Source: Sodiomyces alkalinus F11
Lineage: Eukaryota; Ascomycota; Sordariomycetes; Glomerellales; Plectosphaerellaceae
Direction: 5' to 3'
NCBI RefSeq assembly: GCF_003711515.1
Contig: NW_021167089.1
Location: 783,799-847,798 of the forward strand
DNA: 64,000 nt
The notes beneath the pieces were generated by a model that was given only the letters and a program-made list of their open reading frames with translations, made no database searches and was not told where the DNA came from. A program made the translations under genes and the position numbers. Below are positions 11,218 to 23,355 of this stretch, one piece after another (position 1 is the stretch's first letter; every line of letters begins with the position of its first letter).

Positions 11218-12781
11218 TCAACTGATCATCGCGCCACACACCAGGCAGGCCAATGGCTCAGTCCACGTCTTCTCGCCGCCCTTGACATTTTCCCGGAGAT
11301 CACGAATCTCCACTACCGACGGACTCTCGGCCAGTTTTAGCGCAACCTCAAAGAGGCCCTCGTATGGCTTGGAGCTGGCATCCATCTTCTTCTTCTTCCC
11401 TTGCGGCTTTCTCCCCGTTTTCGAAGCCGCGGTAATCGACTTGTCGACAGATACAGCCTCCCCTCGACTATTCTTCGCTGTTCCCGCAGTGGGAGGATAT
11501 TGCGATGACGGCTCGGCCGTGATGCCATTGTCGGAATCGTTGCCCATCTTCGCATCTATCGACTGCTGGACCTCGGACCCGTTGTCCGGTGGGCTCAGTG
11601 GCCTACCTGCCGCCTTATCACTACTGTCTGCAACACTGTTCTCCGTGTTCTCCGTGACTGGCTTCTGATATGGCTTATCCCTGCCTAAAGATTCATAGGT
11701 CCTCATGAGTACATCGTGCTTGAGACACTCTTCGTGGAGCCAGGTGCTGCACTTGGGATCCGAGCAGGCAATGAGGGTTTTGTCGGGATTCGCAGGCTGA
11801 TCGCATTTGCAAGTTCGTTGAATCGACTGTCTCATAGTTAGCGCGAAGCGGAAACACAAGAAAATAGGAAAGAACTTCTCACCGAAAGCTGCATGCTTCT
11901 GATGTCAAAGGCCTGTCTCCAATATAGTGCATCTTGGACCTCCTCATCGTTCTCCTCGAACCATTGCTTGACCTTGGCCTCCTGCGTTACGCTCACCACA
12001 TTGATTACATCCACTATCCCGAATTAGCTGCTCGTACTTTGTTTCCCCCGGTCCTTTCTTTTGTTTCTCTAAGATTACGATGTGAGGGTAGAGGCAGGCA
12101 TACTGTGATTTGATGCAATTAATTCATTGTGTCCGTGATATGGCTGGCGACCTGACACATATTTGTTGCCATCCTTTGTTCCGACCGGAATCTCCTCGGG
12201 CCAGTACATCCAGTAAACCCGAGCATATACGTGATGTTCATCGGCGGCGCGGATTTCCAGGATGCGGGCCACCCACTCGTCAGGTTGTCTCCGCAAGCCC
12301 GAGCCATTTTGGAGCGGTTCCTTAGGCGCTATGGTCGAGTCGTTGGCAACGTAGATGAATCCTTCGCTGAAATACTTCGCCTGGTTCACTAATGAGGAGA
12401 GAGGTCGCCCTCTACGTCAGTGCGCCGTACAGGACGGAAAGAGAAAGGGATGGGAAAGAGAAGAGATGCGCGGCCTTCTCTCGGCAACGTACGGACGAAG
12501 CTGTTGTAGCGCGTCATGCCCATCCACTTATCCCGGGGCTCCACCCTATAGTGTAGGTCCAAAGTCTCGTCGTTCTTGAACTTGCCCGAGGGCGTAAAGG
12601 GCGAATTCTGAACTTTGGCAATGTCCTCTTCCTCCGGCTCTGACTGTTTTCTTCTCTTCTTGCCTTTCTGACCCTTGGACTTGTCCTCGGGAGACACGTA
12701 CATGATGGTGAAGGGACATTCAGCCCTGCCATCGTCGACCGATGGCTCCGTACGGCTTCGCTTCCGAGAGCTGGTGGACAT
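11218..12781 (-). CDS. BAH and PHD-finger chromatin protein (EPR-1-like architecture)
   Basis: Four exons: 12781-12493, 12388-12104, 12013-11883 and 11826-11218, giving 437 residues with consistent phases. The N-terminus is basic (MSTSSRKRSR, later KGKKRRKQ), a likely nuclear localisation signal. Exon 2 encodes a bromo-adjacent-homology domain (about residues 97-195) with YFSEGFIYVAND, EWVARILEI and VYARVYWMYWPEEIP. Exon 4 starts with a PHD-type zinc finger (from about residue 241: CKCDQ, then LIACSDPKC, then WLHEECL), followed by a low-complexity linker and a final CLVCG. BAH plus PHD in this order matches the fungal Polycomb-pathway reader EPR-1 described in Neurospora, which binds H3K27me3. 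Orthology is an inference from architecture; other BAH-PHD proteins exist in fungi. Confidence 0.87.
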
Positions 12782-13883
12782 GGTTGGCGGCTGACAGCGA
12801 CTTGGGAGGAAGGGGCGTCGCGTTTCGTACTGGGGATGCAGGCGAATTGAGACGACGCGGGATTTTGCGATGGCCGGCCTGCAATGGGTTCTGGTCAAGT
12901 TTCAATCGTCGTGACCTCCCTCACCAATGTGAAAACCAAGGCGTCGCAAACCGGATGCTGGAACGGATGGGTGCCGAGTCGTTGCCGCTTTGGACTGCAA
13001 GTCAATGACCGGGGGTTTCGTTCGTCAGGATCGTCGCTGCGCAGCCCGACAGGCAGGTAGGGACTCCAGAGAACAAAGTCCCCTGGGTTCTAGTCGATGC
13101 GCCTCGTGGTATGGATGCGTACTTGCGTGCGTGGAGAGCTAGGATGATGGCGCTTATGAAAATGCTGCTGTGATCGCAATTGCTCTCAAAGACACCGAAA
13201 AGGAAAAAGTGATGGCGAAGTAATCATGAAACAGACACAAGGGTGAAGTCGCAAAATGACGATAAGGACAGGGGAAGAATGTTGAGCTGGCGATATTACT
13301 TGCCGGCAAAATACTCGCCGATACGCCCGAGAGAAGGCTTCGAGTACGGTAACTCCAAAGGGAGAGGGGAAAAGTAGGTCAAGGCAGTCAAGTCCCCAGT
13401 CGCCTTTGACCGGTCTGTGCTCACCCGCCACCCTAAAAAACGATTGGACACCGTTACACGTATCTCTCCAATCACGTGCATTTATCTCCGGTCAGTCTGG
13501 CCAATAGTACAACACGCTCGTTCGTCAATCCAACCCCTCACGGAGTACAAGGACAAAAAGTCACGCAACGAAGGGAGCAGAGAGTGAGAATCTCCCTTTC
13601 GTATATATCGGCCTTAAAATTCTATCGAGCGCAAAATACTACTGCCCTGCTGCTAGTGCCGAGGACGACAAGATATACCTCTTCTTTATGAACGGCAGAG
13701 TTAATATTAGATGTGGCAAGAAGATTATACGATGATACATCGATAAATCCCTGATGAAACTGACCGCATAGTATCCATGCAGTTGGAATGCACAAGACGC
13801 CATCGCTATGCCAAAGAGAAAGGAAAGACTAAAAAACAGGAATGGCCCACACAAAGGAAAGCGACCCAATATATCGTCGAGAC
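12782..13883. other. Spacer between ATG22 3' end and BAH-PHD promoter
   Basis: Likely the promoter of the BAH-PHD gene and the 3' UTR of ATG22. Only short open frames were seen; nothing is recognised. Confidence 0.55.
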
Positions 13884-16288
13884 CTAATGATGCCTACGGT
13901 GCACCTCACGCTCGTCGTCGTCGTCGTATGCGCTCAGAATGGGACGGTCCTCGCTCCCACTATCCACCTCACCTTCCGCTTCGCCATCAAGAGGACTTTC
14001 GAAGCCCTCGATCGTCCTCGCCAGTTTCTCGCCCTCCCGCTTTCCACGGTCCACGTTGACAAACCAGATCAACGGAGCCGGGAAGCCTACTAGACAGGCC
14101 AGGAACCAGAATGCTGGCCGGATGCCGCCAGACTTGTCAATGATGACGCCCACTATGGCGGGGCCAAACACGCTGGATCCCTTGTCGGTGATGGCGTACA
14201 AGGCGTAGAAGGCCGCCTCAGATCCTGGAGGGATGAGCTCGCCATAGATCGAACGACAATAGCCGCTCAGCCCTCCCAGGACGAAGCCGTAAACGGCAGC
14301 CAGCGGATACATCTCCCACGGCTGCTGCAGCCCGAAAACGCCCCACTCTTTTACGAAGGGTAGGTAGCCAATGAGCCCGTAGAGGGGGATCAGCTCGAAG
14401 AGGGCAATGCAGACGAGGATGGTCTGGTGCGGTTGAAGTCCGAAGCGGCGCGAGATGAATGCCCAGCCGAATGCCCCGACTACGCCGGCCATCGTCGAGG
14501 TGACGTTGATCATGCCCAAAGCCCACGGCTTCATGTGGAGCTGTGTCTTGGCGAAGAGGATGGCCGTCGACGAGGTGGTGGCGATGGCATCCGAGAGGAG
14601 GAACCAGGCGGCCAGGAAGAGAACGATGTCCACCAAGCGGCGGGCGAGCCGAATGGTCTTGAACAGTGACTTCCACGAGTAGACGACATAGCCCAACCAG
14701 GTCCACCACCCCTTGAAGCCACCCGCCACCACGGCAGAAAGGGGAGGTCCCGGTCGAGGTCTCAGCCACGCAGCAGCGGGGATGGTGAAGACCGCCCACC
14801 AGGTACCGACGACGAAAAGCACGACCCGCAGGGCCCAGGTCGAGTTGCCCAGAGCAATCAAAATGCCAATGCCGACACACTGTAGAAACAGAGCTGCGCA
14901 GTATCCGATTCCAATGCCCTTCGAAGACAACTGGGTCGACAGGTTCAATTCAATCGAGGTGAGTTCCTCATGAGTTGTGCTGCGCGTAAGACGGTTGGCA
15001 TCCCAGTCACGGGCTCCGGAAGATAGGAGTCCTGATGTCGAGTTTGTCATGTCCCCCACAACCGATTCCGAGTCCCGGGGTACACCATCTTCTTCAGGCT
15101 CGCGAGACTCGAGGTCGGTATCCACAATACCAGCGTCCAGTGCTTGGACTATTTGTGCGGAAGCCTGAGTCTCGGGGTGATAGCGAACCAGGAGCGGCAG
15201 GAAGGAATTGAGGAGTACGAACGACGCCCCAAAGGAGGTATTCGAAACAATGGCCAAAAGGGCCCCAAGGACATAGGTCTCCTTGGTGACGAAGATGTAT
15301 AACATGACAGCCAAGCTGCCGGTCCAGGCAAAGCCGAGGAGGAGCTTCTTGCGGTAGTTTCCATGATCGGCGGCGCAGCTGATGCTCACCACCAAGAGGG
15401 CCTGGATGAGAACGCTGATGGAAAAGGTGTACATGGCGAAGCTGGCCGTGTTGATTTCAACGCCCAGGATGTAGACAATGCACTGCCCATCCGCATCACT
15501 TTTGGAATCGCTCGTGCCACATGGTGTCGTTCGGTCGGACGCGAGAACACCGTTCTCCCGCGCGAGTGTCTCTAGAAGAATCGGAATGAAGGAGCCTGTA
15601 AGATGGTAGTGTCAGTACGTCATCGGCTCGGCACCGATGGTTTAGTATGCAAAGATGGGTGGGGAGGATGATCGCGTCGTCGTTTTTTGATCGTGAGAAG
15701 TACACAGCGATATGGGTTCGAGGGTGTTCACGGAAGGGAGGGATCACTGGCATACCGATTGCTACAAAGAGCGAGTAGGTTTTAGCATGGACTCACAATA
15801 CTATCATCGATGGAGAACAACCAAGAAAAAGAACTGTGAGGCACCAACTTACCACAAATGACATAGGTCTCGGCGGCAAATGAGTAGGCATACCAGCCAG
15901 CAAGCTCCTTTTGAGACGTCGGACGAGTATCTTCGCCTGGATATTTCTCTAGGCCTAATGGCAGAAATGACCTGGGACCAAGCCGGCCGGCATCCCCGTC
16001 CAAATCATCGTAGCCATTCATGCCGCCGTACCCGTACCCGCCTCGGCCGGAACGGAGATGGTAGTCGTGGAGGCAGTCGTCGTCGGAACTTGATTGCTCG
16101 TCGTCAGCCTCGAATGAGGAACTGAAGGATCGAAAGGATTTGCGGGAGAAGTTAGATATGTGTGACCATAGACGCGGAGCTGGCGACGGGCGGGTGTTGA
16201 GGTGACTGTTTGTGCGGTTGGTCGTCGTGTTGTAGTTGTGGTACGTGGAGTTGTTCCCGTCATGGTCCTCGTCACGCGGAGGCACCAT
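13884..16288 (-). CDS. ATG22: Autophagy-related protein 22, vacuolar amino-acid effluxer
   Basis: Exons 16288-15853, a 6-nt microexon 15761-15756 and 15595-13884 give 717 residues. Atg22 is a major-facilitator-like vacuolar membrane protein that exports amino acids released by autophagy. The first ~145 residues are Ser/Asp/Asn-rich and soluble, then [18 protein letters not shown] begins the first membrane segment. Exon 3 carries [26 protein letters not shown], a long acidic Ser-rich loop, and the helices expected for this family. The C-terminus is Asp-rich and ends HRRHH. The microexon CAATCG sits between a GTAAGT intron ending TTTGTAG and a GTATGC intron with a CTGAC branch. It supplies the Ala-Ile just before GSFIPILLE; skipping it also keeps the frame. 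Start 16288 (MVPPRDED) is preferred to an in-frame ATG at 16321. Confidence 0.92.
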
Positions 16289-17916
16289 GCTGAGCAACCT
16301 GGGCGGAAAGCTTGGGCACAATGGGAACGGCCGCGGATTCCGAGGGTGGGTACCGCGGTACCTAAATACCCAGCAAAAATAGGCAGAGTGTCGTTGTACC
16401 CGATACGAGGCCCCACCAGACGCGGTCTTCAGGGGTGCTCAGGCGGCCCCCCGCCCCACTGGGAGCGGATGGCTGGCTCCTACGTAGGTAGGTGGTCTGT
16501 GCCTCGGGTGGTTCGTCTCTGCGTCTCTGCGCCCTGGGCGGCTGGCCCGGGGGGGCAGGTTTAGGCGTTATCGGGGAGAAAATTCCCTGCTCACCCCTGA
16601 ACTTTATTTAGCGTCGTCCAGTGTGTGGTTCCTCCACAACATTCAGGTGTCTTTGTGCTTTCCCGTCCATGAATCCATTCCATGAACCGGTGATCCTTGC
16701 TTCTGACACCCAACCAAACCAACAGTTTGAATTAACAAGCGGACCGAGCCGTTTTGCCTTGTCCTCGAAACAAACACTGGAGGGATCGTATCAGTGGAAC
16801 ACGAGATTTTGGCACGGAAGCCACTTTAGAGTCGAGGCGAAGTAGTGGCCCATGAGCTGGATCCCATCGCTTGGGAATGAGAGTAGGGGAACAAGGGACG
16901 GGGGACGGGGGACGGCAAATCTCAGGCAGAAGAAGAATTGGGAGGGATGGGCGGGAGGACGGGGAGACAGAGAGGATGGTTTCACGGACCGTCGAGAGGA
17001 TGCCGCAGGAACGACTTTAACAGGAAATAGAGCGAAATGGGTGTGGTGGAAGTCATGGGTTTAAAGATGCGTCGAGTCGCCGGACATGCACCTCGTTGGC
17101 CCCTCCTCTTCCCTCATTCTTCATTTAGCTATTCCCGTTCGGGCTCATATCTAGCTCTATCGAGACCAGCCATGTCCATCATGCCATGATGGGCTGGCTG
17201 CTTGTGTGACCAATTCCTGCTTCGTCGACTTGGCTTGGGTAGCATTTGCCCACCACAGCAAAGTAACGTACTGGAATAGTATGCAGCTAGTGTGCGTGGC
17301 CTGCGTCATGCGTGCCTTGGTATGGCGCGTCGGCATCTCTGCTCCCCGTTCGTGAGTTGAGGCTTCTTCCTCGTCCGAAGCTGACTCGAGGATCACAAGG
17401 GAAATCCGATACCGACCGTCTCCCCCCGCAACATGATCGCCTATAGGTTGGCAAGGGTTCGATCTGCTGCCAGAACAAGGCGGCTGCGGCGGCGACTCCA
17501 GCCTTGGCTGGACTGCCCAACGAAGCGTGCGGTGGACTGGATCTCTGGCGGCGGTTGAATCAAGATCGACCAACAGTCGGCTAATACAATGGTCATCCAA
17601 TGGTTGGTTCCTGTGCATCAGTGTTGTAAGATTCGTCCGACATTCTCGACTAAGGTACCTTAAGGTAACATGCATATGTAGACAAGGCTTATTAATCCGG
17701 CCTGCAGTTAGCCTCTGAGCGGGGAAACCCATAGCTACTCATCGTGATAGCTTCAAGAAGGGAATGACATGAAAACCCCGAGACCATCACCACCGCACAT
17801 AGAATTTATATCCGTTAACACAAGGGGCATGTTTGGCTTTACAACGTAACCTTTCGCCACAACGTAAATCCGAACTGCCCGCAGACAGTACGCCGACAGA
17901 GAAGAGACACATTACC
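16289..17916. other. Divergent promoter region, ATG22 / DUF2855
   Basis: A 1.6-kb spacer between two divergently transcribed genes, so it must hold both promoters. It includes a GGTACCTTAAGGTAAC stretch near 17,650. Open frames up to 190 codons occur (for example minus 17,732-17,157) but show no family features. Confidence 0.6.
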
Positions 17917-19182
17917 ATGGCTTCCACAGCGCCTCGAATCCACCTGGTTGACAAGTCCGACTACACCAAGCAGAAAGTCGTGCCCCTTCCAGACGCATAC
18001 CCTCTCCCACCCCTACAGAAAGGCTTTATCCGCATCCGCAGTCGGATTCTGTCCCTCACCACCAACAACTTTTCCTACGCGCGATTCGGCGAAGAGCTGG
18101 GCTGGTATAGCGTCTGGCCGACCCTTCCCTCCCTCTCCGCACCGTATAACGACGCAACCAAGTACGGCCGTATCTCGTCCTGGGGCTACGGCGAGGCCAT
18201 CGAGAGCGCCCACGATGATGTCCCTGTCGGCACGAAGCTGTTCGGCTACCTGCCCATCGGCACACTTCCCGAGGACCTGCAAGTGAAGCCCATGGAGGCA
18301 CCCGGACACCTGCTGGAGGTGAGCGAGAGACGGACGGCCCGCGTCATGCCGTTCTACAACCGCTACGTGTGCTACCCTCCCGACGTGGACCTATCGGCCG
18401 AGCGGGGCGCCCGGGGCTTGGAAGCGCTGCTCCGACCGCTGTTCGAGGCGGGCTACCTGCTGAACCGGTACACTTTCGCGGGACCCGAGAGAAAGCCGTT
18501 ACATCCCCTAGGCCACGGCCTTCCGTGGACTGCCCAGCAAGCAGACATCAGCGATGCGGTGCTCGTGCTGCTTGGGGCGTCCGGCAAAACGAGCCTCTCG
18601 CTCGCAGACCAGCTTCGGCACGCGCGAACCGGAGAGGCTTTTCCCCGCAAAGTGGTTGCGGTGGGGTCGGAGGCGTCCCGCGGGTTTACCCAGCGCACGG
18701 GCCTCTTCGACGAGGTACTTCTCTACGACGACGTCGACAAGACGAACCTCGCCGCCGTCCTAGCGCTCGACAAGGCGACCAAGGTCGTGCTTCTTAATTT
18801 CGCTGGGCGAGGCGATGCGCCTGATCGATGGGCTTCCAGGTTGCGTGAACCCGGCGGCCCATTTACGGGGCTTTCGGTCGGCGGAGATCCCACTAATACA
18901 GCCCCCGGCAACTTCAACGCGGAAGTGGACAAGGAGGGAAGTGGCGTCTACATGGTGTCTGCCCCTACCTTGCGGGACGATGCCATTCTGGCGGAAGGTG
19001 AAGCGAAATACTTCGAGTTCCTGGATGAGGCGTGGACGCGATTTATTGATGACAGAGGTGGTCTGCACGGAGTAAGCTTGATGTGGCGCCAGGATATCGG
19101 AGCCTTCGAGTCAGACTGGGATGGGTTATGCAAAGGAAAAGGTCAATATGGCCCCGACATCGGCTTGGTATACGAAATTTGA
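17917..19182 (+). CDS. DUF2855 family protein (MDR-reductase-like fold)
   Basis: Single exon, 421 residues. The start at 17917 has a good context (ACCATGG) and gives MASTAPRIHLVDKSDY; an in-frame ATG at 17833 would add 28 unlikely residues. DUF2855 proteins, found in fungi and bacteria, have no established function. Visible family features are NNFSYARFGEELGWYSVWP near the N-terminus, WGYGEAI, the segment MPFYNRYVCYPPD, and a nucleotide-binding-like LLGASGKTSLSLADQL around residue 240. The overall order resembles medium-chain quinone oxidoreductases, but no zinc-ligand set is evident. The gene is divergent from ATG22 and tandem with LEU1 580 bases downstream. A redox role is only an inference from fold resemblance. 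Confidence 0.85.
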   Translation: MASTAPRIHLVDKSDYTKQKVVPLPDAYPLPPLQKGFIRIRSRILSLTTNNFSYARFGEELGWYSVWPTLPSLSAPYNDATKYGRISSWGYGEAIESAHDDVPVGTKLFGYLPIGTLPEDLQVKPMEAPGHLLEVSERRTARVMPFYNRYVCYPPDVDLSAERGARGLEALLRPLFEAGYLLNRYTFAGPERKPLHPLGHGLPWTAQQADISDAVLVLLGASGKTSLSLADQLRHARTGEAFPRKVVAVGSEASRGFTQRTGLFDEVLLYDDVDKTNLAAVLALDKATKVVLLNFAGRGDAPDRWASRLREPGGPFTGLSVGGDPTNTAPGNFNAEVDKEGSGVYMVSAPTLRDDAILAEGEAKYFEFLDEAWTRFIDDRGGLHGVSLMWRQDIGAFESDWDGLCKGKGQYGPDIGLVYEI

Positions 19183-19762
19183 GTAGTCGTAGAAGATAGG
19201 CATAATTATAAGATGTCTCAGCTCACGCCATATGTAGACACAATTTTGTTGAAGACGCTCATCGGATCTCAAAGGCAAGCGGTCACACAGTTGAAATGCG
19301 GCTTGGTCCTGGAAAGGAAGGACGCAATGAAAAAACGGGGTCCTCGTTGGTTGGTCAATAATGCTAACATGCTAAGAGGCAAATCAGAGGACTTGCTTTT
19401 CCGATGACCTCGGAGTGTAAGTTACCTTAGTAGGAGATTGACGTCAATCACGTGGGTATCCCGGTACTCCGAGATACGGACTTCAGATTGCTGGTCCGAC
19501 ATCGGCGTCACTCCCCTCAATGAGGGCACGAAGAAACAAACCATCGTCAAATTCTTAAGGGGAAGCTGCCTCCCTTTCTTTTCTTCTACTTTGTGTGGCC
19601 AATTCCGATTTCAAGGCTTCATAATTTCCCACCTTCCTATTCCCCAAAGCGTACTCCTTTACCCCTTAAACTCCCTCCTAACTTGCGCCTTGGTATCCTT
19701 TTCACCCCACCGCTGTGTTTCCTTTCCGTTCCGGTTGTGCCTTCGTCCTCAATACCCCCAAT
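19183..19762. other. LEU1 promoter region
   Basis: 580 bases between the DUF2855 stop and the LEU1 start. The distal part holds a TTACCTTAGTAGG sequence at ~19,423. The last ~200 bases before the ATG are C/T-rich, as in many highly expressed fungal genes. I looked for a Leu3-type CCGGNNCCGG site and did not find an exact one. Confidence 0.5.
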
Positions 19763-22558
19763 ATGCCTGGCGCTTTGGCAACCCCGCAGACCCTCTACGA
19801 CAAGGTCCTGCGTAGCCACGTCGTCGATGAGAAGGAGGATGGCACCGTTCTTCTTTACATTGGTAAGCAGCCCTTCACCCTTCATTGCGGAAGAAACATG
19901 CGACAAAGAACGAACCCCAGGCTCACCCCTCTATCTCTTAGATCGCCACCTCGTCCATGAGGTCACATCTCCTGTAAGTCGCAGTACCCGTTAGCGACCG
20001 ACGTTGCTTCTTGAGAACATGATGGCTGCATCTACCACTAGTGCCCTTGATTCTAACTTTCTGGGCAGCAAGCGTTTGAGGGCCTAAGAAACGCCGGTCG
20101 TCAGGTCCGGAGACCTGACTGCACTCTGGCAACAGCCGATCATGTAAGTCTCTCCATTCCAACTTGTTTTCTCTTTTCTTTTTCCCTCTTTCCCTTTGTT
20201 TGGTTTACCGATAGACCTTGATGGGCTAATTACGAATGATGACATTCTGCAGAATGTTCCTACATCCCCTCGTTCCGAACTAAAGGACATCGCCAGTTTC
20301 ATCAAGGATGCCGATTCTCGGACACAGTGCATGACCCTCGAGGATAACGTCCGCGACTTCAAATTGACTTTCTTCGGCTTGAAAGATAAGAGGCAGGGTA
20401 TTGTCCACATCATTGGACCCGAACAGGGTTTCACCCTTCCAGGAACCACAGTCGTCTGCGGCGACAGCCATACCTCGACCCATGGAGCCTTCGGTGCCCT
20501 CGCCTTCGGTATCGGCACCAGTGAGGTCGAGCATGTCCTCGCCACTCAGACCCTGATTACCAGGCGTGGCAAGAACATGAAGATCCAGGTTGATGGCCAG
20601 CTCACCCCTGGCGTCAGCAGCAAGGACATCATCCTCCATATTATTGGCCTCATCGGCACGGCCGGAGGTACCGGCTGTGTGATCGAGTTCTGCGGCTCTG
20701 CTATTCGCAGTCTCAGCATGGAGGCCAGGATGTCCATCTGCAACATGTCGATCGAGGCAGGCGCCAGGGCGGGTATGATCGCCCCAGATGAGACCACTTT
20801 TGAGTACCTCAAGGGCCGCCCTCTTGCCCCCAAGCCCGACAGCGCCGAGTGGAGACGTGCCGTTCAGTATTGGTCCGCTCTCCACACGGATGATGGTGCC
20901 AAGTTCGACAAGGAAATCTACATTAATGCCGCCGACATCGCTCCCACCGTCACCTGGGGTACATCCCCTCAGGATGTCGTCCCTATCACCGGCGTTATCC
21001 CCGGCCCTGACGACTTCACCGACCCGACCAAGAAGGAGGCTTGCAAGCGCGCCCTGGAGTACATGGGGTTAACCGCCGGAACCCGCGTTCAAGATGTGGT
21101 GGTCGACAAGGTATTTATTGGCAGTTGCACAAATGCACGCATCGAGGATTTGCGCGCGGCTGCCAGGATAGTGAAGGGCAACAAGATCGCGCAAAATATC
21201 CAGCGCGCCATGATCGTTCCCGGTTCCGGCCTTGTAAAACAGCAGGCCGAGGAAGAGGGTCTCGATAAGATCTTCGTCGACGCTGGTTTCGAGTGGCGCG
21301 AGGCAGGGTGTTCGATGTGCCTTGGCATGTGAGTCTTATTTCCCTACCACTCATCTAGAACCCCGCATTTTCTTTTCCGAGACGGTCACTGACCTGAACT
21401 TCTTCTCTCCGCCAGGAACCCGGACATTCTGGCACCGAAGGAGCGCTGCGCTTCTACCTCTAACCGCAACTTTGAGGGTCGTCAGGGCGCTGGAAGCCGG
21501 ACTCACCTCATGTCTCCGGTCACGGCTGCGGCCTGCGCCCTGGTCGGCAAGCTCGCCGACGTCCGCGATGTTGCCAGCGCTGAACACGCCTCGCCTGCCA
21601 AGGCTTCGCCCAGGATCACTGTCGCCGACCCTGCTATGGAGGATATCCTCGATGACGAGGATCTGGACCGTATCATGGACGCCCCTGAAGACGGTTCGAC
21701 CAGCGCCGCCGAGGACACCGGTGCTCCAGCCACCTCCGCAGGCATGCCGAAGTTCACGCAGCTCAAGGGCATCGCCGCTCCTTTGGAAATCGCCAACGTC
21801 GACACCGACGCCATCATCCCGAAACAGTTCCTCAAGACCATCAAGCGCTCGGGGCTAGGCACTGCTCTCTTCTACCAATGGCGGTACGAGAGCGAGACAG
21901 GCAAGGAAAAGCCCGACTTCATCCTGAACAAGGAGCCGTACCGAAACTCCAAGATTCTGGTAGTGACGGGTGCCAACTTTGGCTGCGGATCCAGCCGTGA
22001 GCATGCCCCCTGGGCTCTGCTCGACTTTGGCATCCGCTGCATCATCGCCCCTTCATTTGTAAGTCTCCGGCCTTATTTCTTCTTTTTTTTTTCGTCTTTT
22101 CTTCTTCTACTTCTTCTTGCTCCATAACCCCCGAACACAAGACTGACCTTTGCACACGACAGGCTGAAATCCACGAGACGAATCTCTACAAGAACGGCAT
22201 GCTTCCGGTCGTGCTAGACCCAGAGTCTCTGGAGAAGATTGCCGTTGAGGCCAGAGCCGGACGTGAGGTCGAGGTGGACCTCCCCTCCCAATCTGTCAAG
22301 TCGGCCGATGGCGAGGTGCTAGCCACTTTCGAGATGGAGGGCTTCCGGAAACACTGCCTGATCAACGGTCTGGACGATATCGGTCTGACCACACAGATGG
22401 AGGACAAGATACGCGCCTTCGAGAAGCGCAGGACGCAGGAGACGCCCTGGCTGGACGGCACGGGCTATCTGAAGCGGAAGGGCCCGGTCATGGTGGAGGC
22501 CGCGCCAGTGCCCAAGACAAACCGTGGCGATGTCAAGGAGGATCCTCTCGAGTGGTAG
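19763..22558 (+). CDS. LEU1: 3-isopropylmalate dehydratase (isopropylmalate isomerase)
   Basis: Six exons: 19763-19862, 19942-19973, 20069-20143, 20253-21328, 21416-22058 and 22163-22558, giving 773 residues, close to the yeast enzyme. It isomerises 2- to 3-isopropylmalate, the second step of leucine synthesis, in the cytosol. The N-terminus [16 protein letters not shown] has no targeting sequence. It is the fungal fusion of the large aconitase-like subunit and the small swivel domain. DCTLATADH and [20 protein letters not shown] mark the active-site region. Cys361 (GSCTNAR), Cys422 and Cys425 (GCSMCLG) are the expected 4Fe-4S ligands. [13 protein letters not shown] is the swivel-domain signature. 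An acidic linker ([10 protein letters not shown]) joins the two parts. Intron 5 contains a T-rich run. Junction phases are all consistent. Confidence 0.96.
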
Positions 22559-23355
22559 CTGTGGGGTTCCTGGACTTTAATGTGATAGGTTGAAGATGCT
22601 TGGGGGCTGTTCGCTTTTTAGTTACGACTGCCTCTATGCTTGTTTGTAATTACATGACGACGGAAGAAGAAGAAAACACCGGGGATGGTTCTACATTACC
22701 AGGGGATCAGCAAAAAGTCGGAAGACCAGAGCCAAAACTGATATGTTGGGGGAATCATGAAGGAAAATACAGGAAACCATCATTTGGTAATTTGATATGG
22801 AGAAGAATCTCTTCGACACCCTTTTTTACTACCATCATACTTCGCTTCGAAAGTTGAACTTGCCAATAGCTTCTGTTCGTTTATTATGGAGTTGTCTACG
22901 TATTGTGGGATTAGACTGTCCATTCCCATAGAGTGGCTGCGGAGAATGGTAAGAGAAAAGCCAGGATGAAGGTAGTAACAGCGATCGATGCATGTGCAAG
23001 GGTAGAAATAATAGCTACCCATAATAGAGTAGGGGATATCAATGGTATCGAAAGGGAAATCCAGCAAAGTAAAGAATTAAAGAAGCCGAGAGAACGGCCA
23101 CAGAGCAAGCGACAGCTACCGTGCCTTTAGGATGAAGACAGAGAGACCTTCACAGCCAGCACTTCACAAACGCGTGCTTCGGTGCCTTCTCCCACTCAGT
23201 TCACCTGCAGCTCATGGCATCAACACCACGCCCGACAATACCATTAGACCAAATCTCTCCAAGATGATACGTCTCCCAGAACCAGGTGTTTTGGATTCAA
23301 TTCGAATCGAATCCGACCTCAACCGGTGGCTTTCGGTTTCCGTAGTCGGCACCGT
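22559..23355. other. Convergent 3' flanks of LEU1 and the DUF3602 gene
   Basis: About 800 bases between two convergent genes, expected to hold both 3' UTRs. Only short frames were seen. Confidence 0.55.
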
